Below are positions 62,026 through 64,000 of a stretch of DNA of 64,000 bases, piece after piece. The stretch comes from DAHUXN01 sp963729815 (lineage in GTDB: Bacteria > Acidobacteriota > Terriglobia > Acidiferrales > UBA7541). The stretch covers positions 992,001 to 1,056,000 of the forward strand of contig CAVSPU010000002.1 of assembly GCA_963729815.1 (NCBI GenBank). Reading direction: 5' to 3'. The translations under genes and the position numbers were made by a program. Under the pieces are notes generated by a model. The model saw nothing but the letters and a program-made list of their open reading frames with translations, was not told the DNA's origin and did no database searches. How positions within the stretch are numbered: the first letter of the stretch is position 1; each line of letters opens with the position of its first letter.

Positions 62026-64000
62026 TTAGTGAATCGTCATGCCACGAGGCGCGCGAATCGCGTAAATGTGAGCGTCCATGGAATTCCAAGTATCGGTGAA
62101 GCAGGCGGGCTGGGAATCAGGACAGCCGCTGGTGGAAATCGGCAAGCTGCGGCCTTCATTCAGAACTTCGACGCTCGAAGCCGCCGGAACGCTGGGAAAA
62201 GTGAAGGTGGTCTGAATGGTTGGCGACGAAGTTCCCAAATCGCAGAGGTTCGTGGCGAAAATGTATTGATCGGTGAGATCGGTGTTGGGCGGCGTGTAAG
62301 TGTGGGTGACGAAGTTCGCGGGCGCGTTGGGCCGATTCGCGGAGTTCGTATACATGCTGGTCATGCCGCTTTGAATGTTGCACGCGCTCGCTACCGTGCG
62401 GTTGAAAAAGACTCCTGAAACGACGGCGCCAAGACCAAGTTGAGGAGAATCCTGGACCGGAGTGAGCAGGACGGGCTCGAGCACCTTAACTTCGTTCAGC
62501 GCTTTGGCGGCGTCGAACCAGGCGAGCGAATTGCCCGTGTCGTAGGCCGCGTGCTCCATTCCCACCGACGAGACCCAGCCCCATCCCAGGACGCCGCAGC
62601 CGGTTGAGCCGTAAATCTGGCAATCAATGATGGCCTTCCAGAGATTTTGTTGATACTCGGCGTATGCGGGAATCGTGTATGTGCTGTTGCCGTACATGCG
62701 AATGACCATCCACGTGGGACGCGAGCCATAACTATTGCGCGCGACGGCGTCGGTATCGAAGTCCGTGCGTGAAGGATAGGAAGTGGTCGAGCCGAGCACA
62801 TTGTTGGTCGTATAGAAATTGTTGGTTCCGTTGCGCGGTATTCCCTCTCCGGTTGTGTATTCGTCGGGGCTGGCCACGTCGGTTGAGCCGTAAGGATCGG
62901 AACCGATCACGTCGAAAAGGTCGCGCGTGAATTGCGGGAGAGACGCGCCGATGTCCAGGCCGGCCGTGGGAGTTGCGGCGCACTGCGAATCCATGATTTG
63001 CGTCAGATAGAACGTGGTGGGCATGGAATAAAAGGAATACTCGTCGCCGATGTACCAGCCGGCGGCGCCGGCGGGATACGAGTTCGAGCACAGAACGCTG
63101 CTGAAATCCTGAAGGATGGTTGCATCGGACGCGGTGCCGCGCCAATTCGGCTGGCCTCCGCTGGTGTTGTCGGACGCGGGCGGCGCGATGGAATTGGCGT
63201 CGAGAGAAGAGAGCGTGACGGACGCGCCGCAAGGGATGTAATCCGAGGGCGCGAGTCCGCCGGAAAATGCAGGAAACTGGCGCGAGAAGGCGGTGTTGGC
63301 TGGCGGAGTGGATGTTGCGCCGGTCGCGGCGTAGAGCAGGCCGCCGATCTGGCGACTGCTCGCGCAGGAGGGCGCCGTGAAAGTCACGCTGCAATTCGCG
63401 CCCGCGCATGCGGCGGCGGACAAATTCACGGTGACGGGATTCGACGGCAACGTCAACGGTGGAAATGGAGCCGGAGAGTTGCCCTGTGGCGCGGGAGCCG
63501 CAGCCGAAACCCATTCGAGGAAAAGATAATTCGCGCTGATCGAGCCAGTCCCCGGAGTCACAGAGGGACTGAACGCAGGAGCGGCGCAAGTGGTGGTGGC
63601 AGTCGTCAGGCAGCCAAAAAAATAGCTGGCTTCCTGCCAATGCGCCCAACCGAAGGAAGCGGCAGTCTGGATGCGCGCGGTGAGCTCGTCGCCCGGAGGG
63701 CTGGAAGGAAAGAACGGATCGACGGCGGAATACTGCGCGAAGTCGATCACAGAATCAGCACCGGCGACGGAGAAGTCGGCAGCGCGCGAGCCGCGAGACG
63801 GAGCGGGACTGCCGAGCGCTTGCGGGAGCAATCCGAATCCCATCGGCGCGTTCCCTGCGTAGTTCGCGATGCAGGCCGAAGAAGTCTGGCAGAGCGCGAG
63901 CCCGGCCTGCCCAGCGTAGCGGTCGTAAAGACCGAGCAGGAAAGTGGGCTTGCCGTTGTGAATCCAGGTTCCGTTCGCGTCATAGTAATTATAGAGAGAG
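62026..64000 (-). CDS. Secreted glycosidase-like protein, 5' end beyond the window
   Basis: The frame is open to base 64000, so the start is missing; about 657 residues are visible. Near the start, TWIHNGKPTFLLGLYDRYA looks like the first strand of a TIM-barrel glycoside hydrolase ('G.P.f.lG.Y'). Later come AGWYIGDEYSFYSMPTTFYL (an acid in GDE), FDVIGSDPYGSTDV, WMVIRMYG and GVLGWGWVSSVGMEH, all consistent with a GH-A-type barrel. Many Ser, Thr, Ala and paired Cys residues fit secretion. A C-terminal beta part (residues ~480 on) follows. The substrate is unknown. Confidence 0.55.
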   Translation of the reverse strand, partial: SLYNYYDANGTWIHNGKPTFLLGLYDRYAGQAGLALCQTSSACIANYAGNAPMGFGLLPQALGSPAPSRGSRAADFSVAGADSVIDFAQYSAVDPFFPSSPPGDELTARIQTAASFGWAHWQEASYFFGCLTTATTTCAAPAFSPSVTPGTGSISANYLFLEWVSAAAPAPQGNSPAPFPPLTLPSNPVTVNLSAAACAGANCSVTFTAPSCASSRQIGGLLYAATGATSTPPANTAFSRQFPAFSGGLAPSDYIPCGASVTLSSLDANSIAPPASDNTSGGQPNWRGTASDATILQDFSSVLCSNSYPAGAAGWYIGDEYSFYSMPTTFYLTQIMDSQCAATPTAGLDIGASLPQFTRDLFDVIGSDPYGSTDVASPDEYTTGEGIPRNGTNNFYTTNNVLGSTTSYPSRTDFDTDAVARNSYGSRPTWMVIRMYGNSTYTIPAYAEYQQNLWKAIIDCQIYGSTGCGVLGWGWVSSVGMEHAAYDTGNSLAWFDAAKALNEVKVLEPVLLTPVQDSPQLGLGAVVSGVFFNRTVASACNIQSGMTSMYTNSANRPNAPANFVTHTYTPPNTDLTDQYIFATNLCDLGTSSPTIQTTFTFPSVPAASSVEVLNEGRSLPISTSGCPDSQPACFTDTWNSMDAHIYAIRAPRGMTIH

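Overview
The window looks like chromosomal DNA of a soil-type Acidobacteriota bacterium (probably class Terriglobia; this is an inference). Reasons: moderately high GC, a diderm envelope gene set (lpxD, mpl, murJ), an M61 peptidase, a Rieske/cytochrome b complex with a very large multihaem cytochrome c, decayed RHS genes, and many dispersed hairpin repeats of the 'GTCATCCTGAG...GAAGGATCT' kind in the gaps. No rRNA or tRNA gene was seen. Start codons are often GTG or TTG, and 4-base stop/start overlaps are common.

Layout. (1) 1-13.75 kb, plus strand, dense: a partial tagatose-bisphosphate aldolase gene, YjbQ-family protein, hemW, threonine aldolase, acyl-CoA dehydrogenase, meaB-type GTPase, metallo-beta-lactamase-fold hydrolase, mtnP, PfkB-type sugar kinase, MgtC-like protein, LD-carboxypeptidase, mpl, M61 peptidase. 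(2) 13.8-26.2 kb: plsC, lpxD and a conserved hypothetical gene on the minus strand, then murJ, a Xer recombinase, a CCA-adding-type nucleotidyltransferase, dnaE, accA and a zinc-ribbon membrane protein. (3) 26.3-47.6 kb: a respiratory and haem-assembly island. It holds a complete Ccm system (ccmE-F-H-I-like-[regulatory-like protein]-A-B-C-D), hemH, a Rieske/cyt b/cyt b C-terminal/octahaem cytochrome c operon ending with a cupredoxin-like lipoprotein, a VOC protein, ctaA, ctaB, a small membrane protein, a DUF420/beta-propeller fusion and a HEAT protein. These genes are consistent with making haem O/A, exporting haem, building c-type cytochromes and assembling a quinol:cytochrome c oxidoreductase; the terminal oxidase itself is not in the window. 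(4) 47.6-53.3 kb: NAD-type isocitrate dehydrogenase, an IscA/ErpA-type Fe-S protein, a membrane protein, nadE and a DsbA-like thiol protein, separated by repeat-rich gaps.

(5) 53.5-58.6 kb is the oddest part. It holds a beheaded RHS gene with two core ends in tandem, a small membrane protein (possible immunity gene), a third RHS tail fragment, a 102-bp tandem repeat, a 1-kb repeat array with two perfect 147-bp copies built on a degenerate TCTAAGGYTCGATGG-like unit, a truncated cysteine-rich ORF and an IS3-type transposase remnant. Two inverted copies of a ~65-bp hairpin element (55959-56023 and 58405-58468) bracket most of this segment. (6) 58.7-64 kb, minus strand: a membrane-anchored hypothetical protein, a papain-like peptidase candidate, a lipoprotein, a DUF5675-type protein, a holin-like two-helix protein and a partial secreted glycosidase-like protein running off the window end. 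This arrangement suggests a phage-derived or envelope-acting cassette.

Best candidates for something undescribed are the 147-bp array with its inverted hairpin borders, the Ccm system variant (Cys-type CcmE, odd CcmH motif, second CcmI-like tail on a periplasmic protein), and the DUF420/propeller and HEAT/barrel-sandwich proteins beside ctaB.
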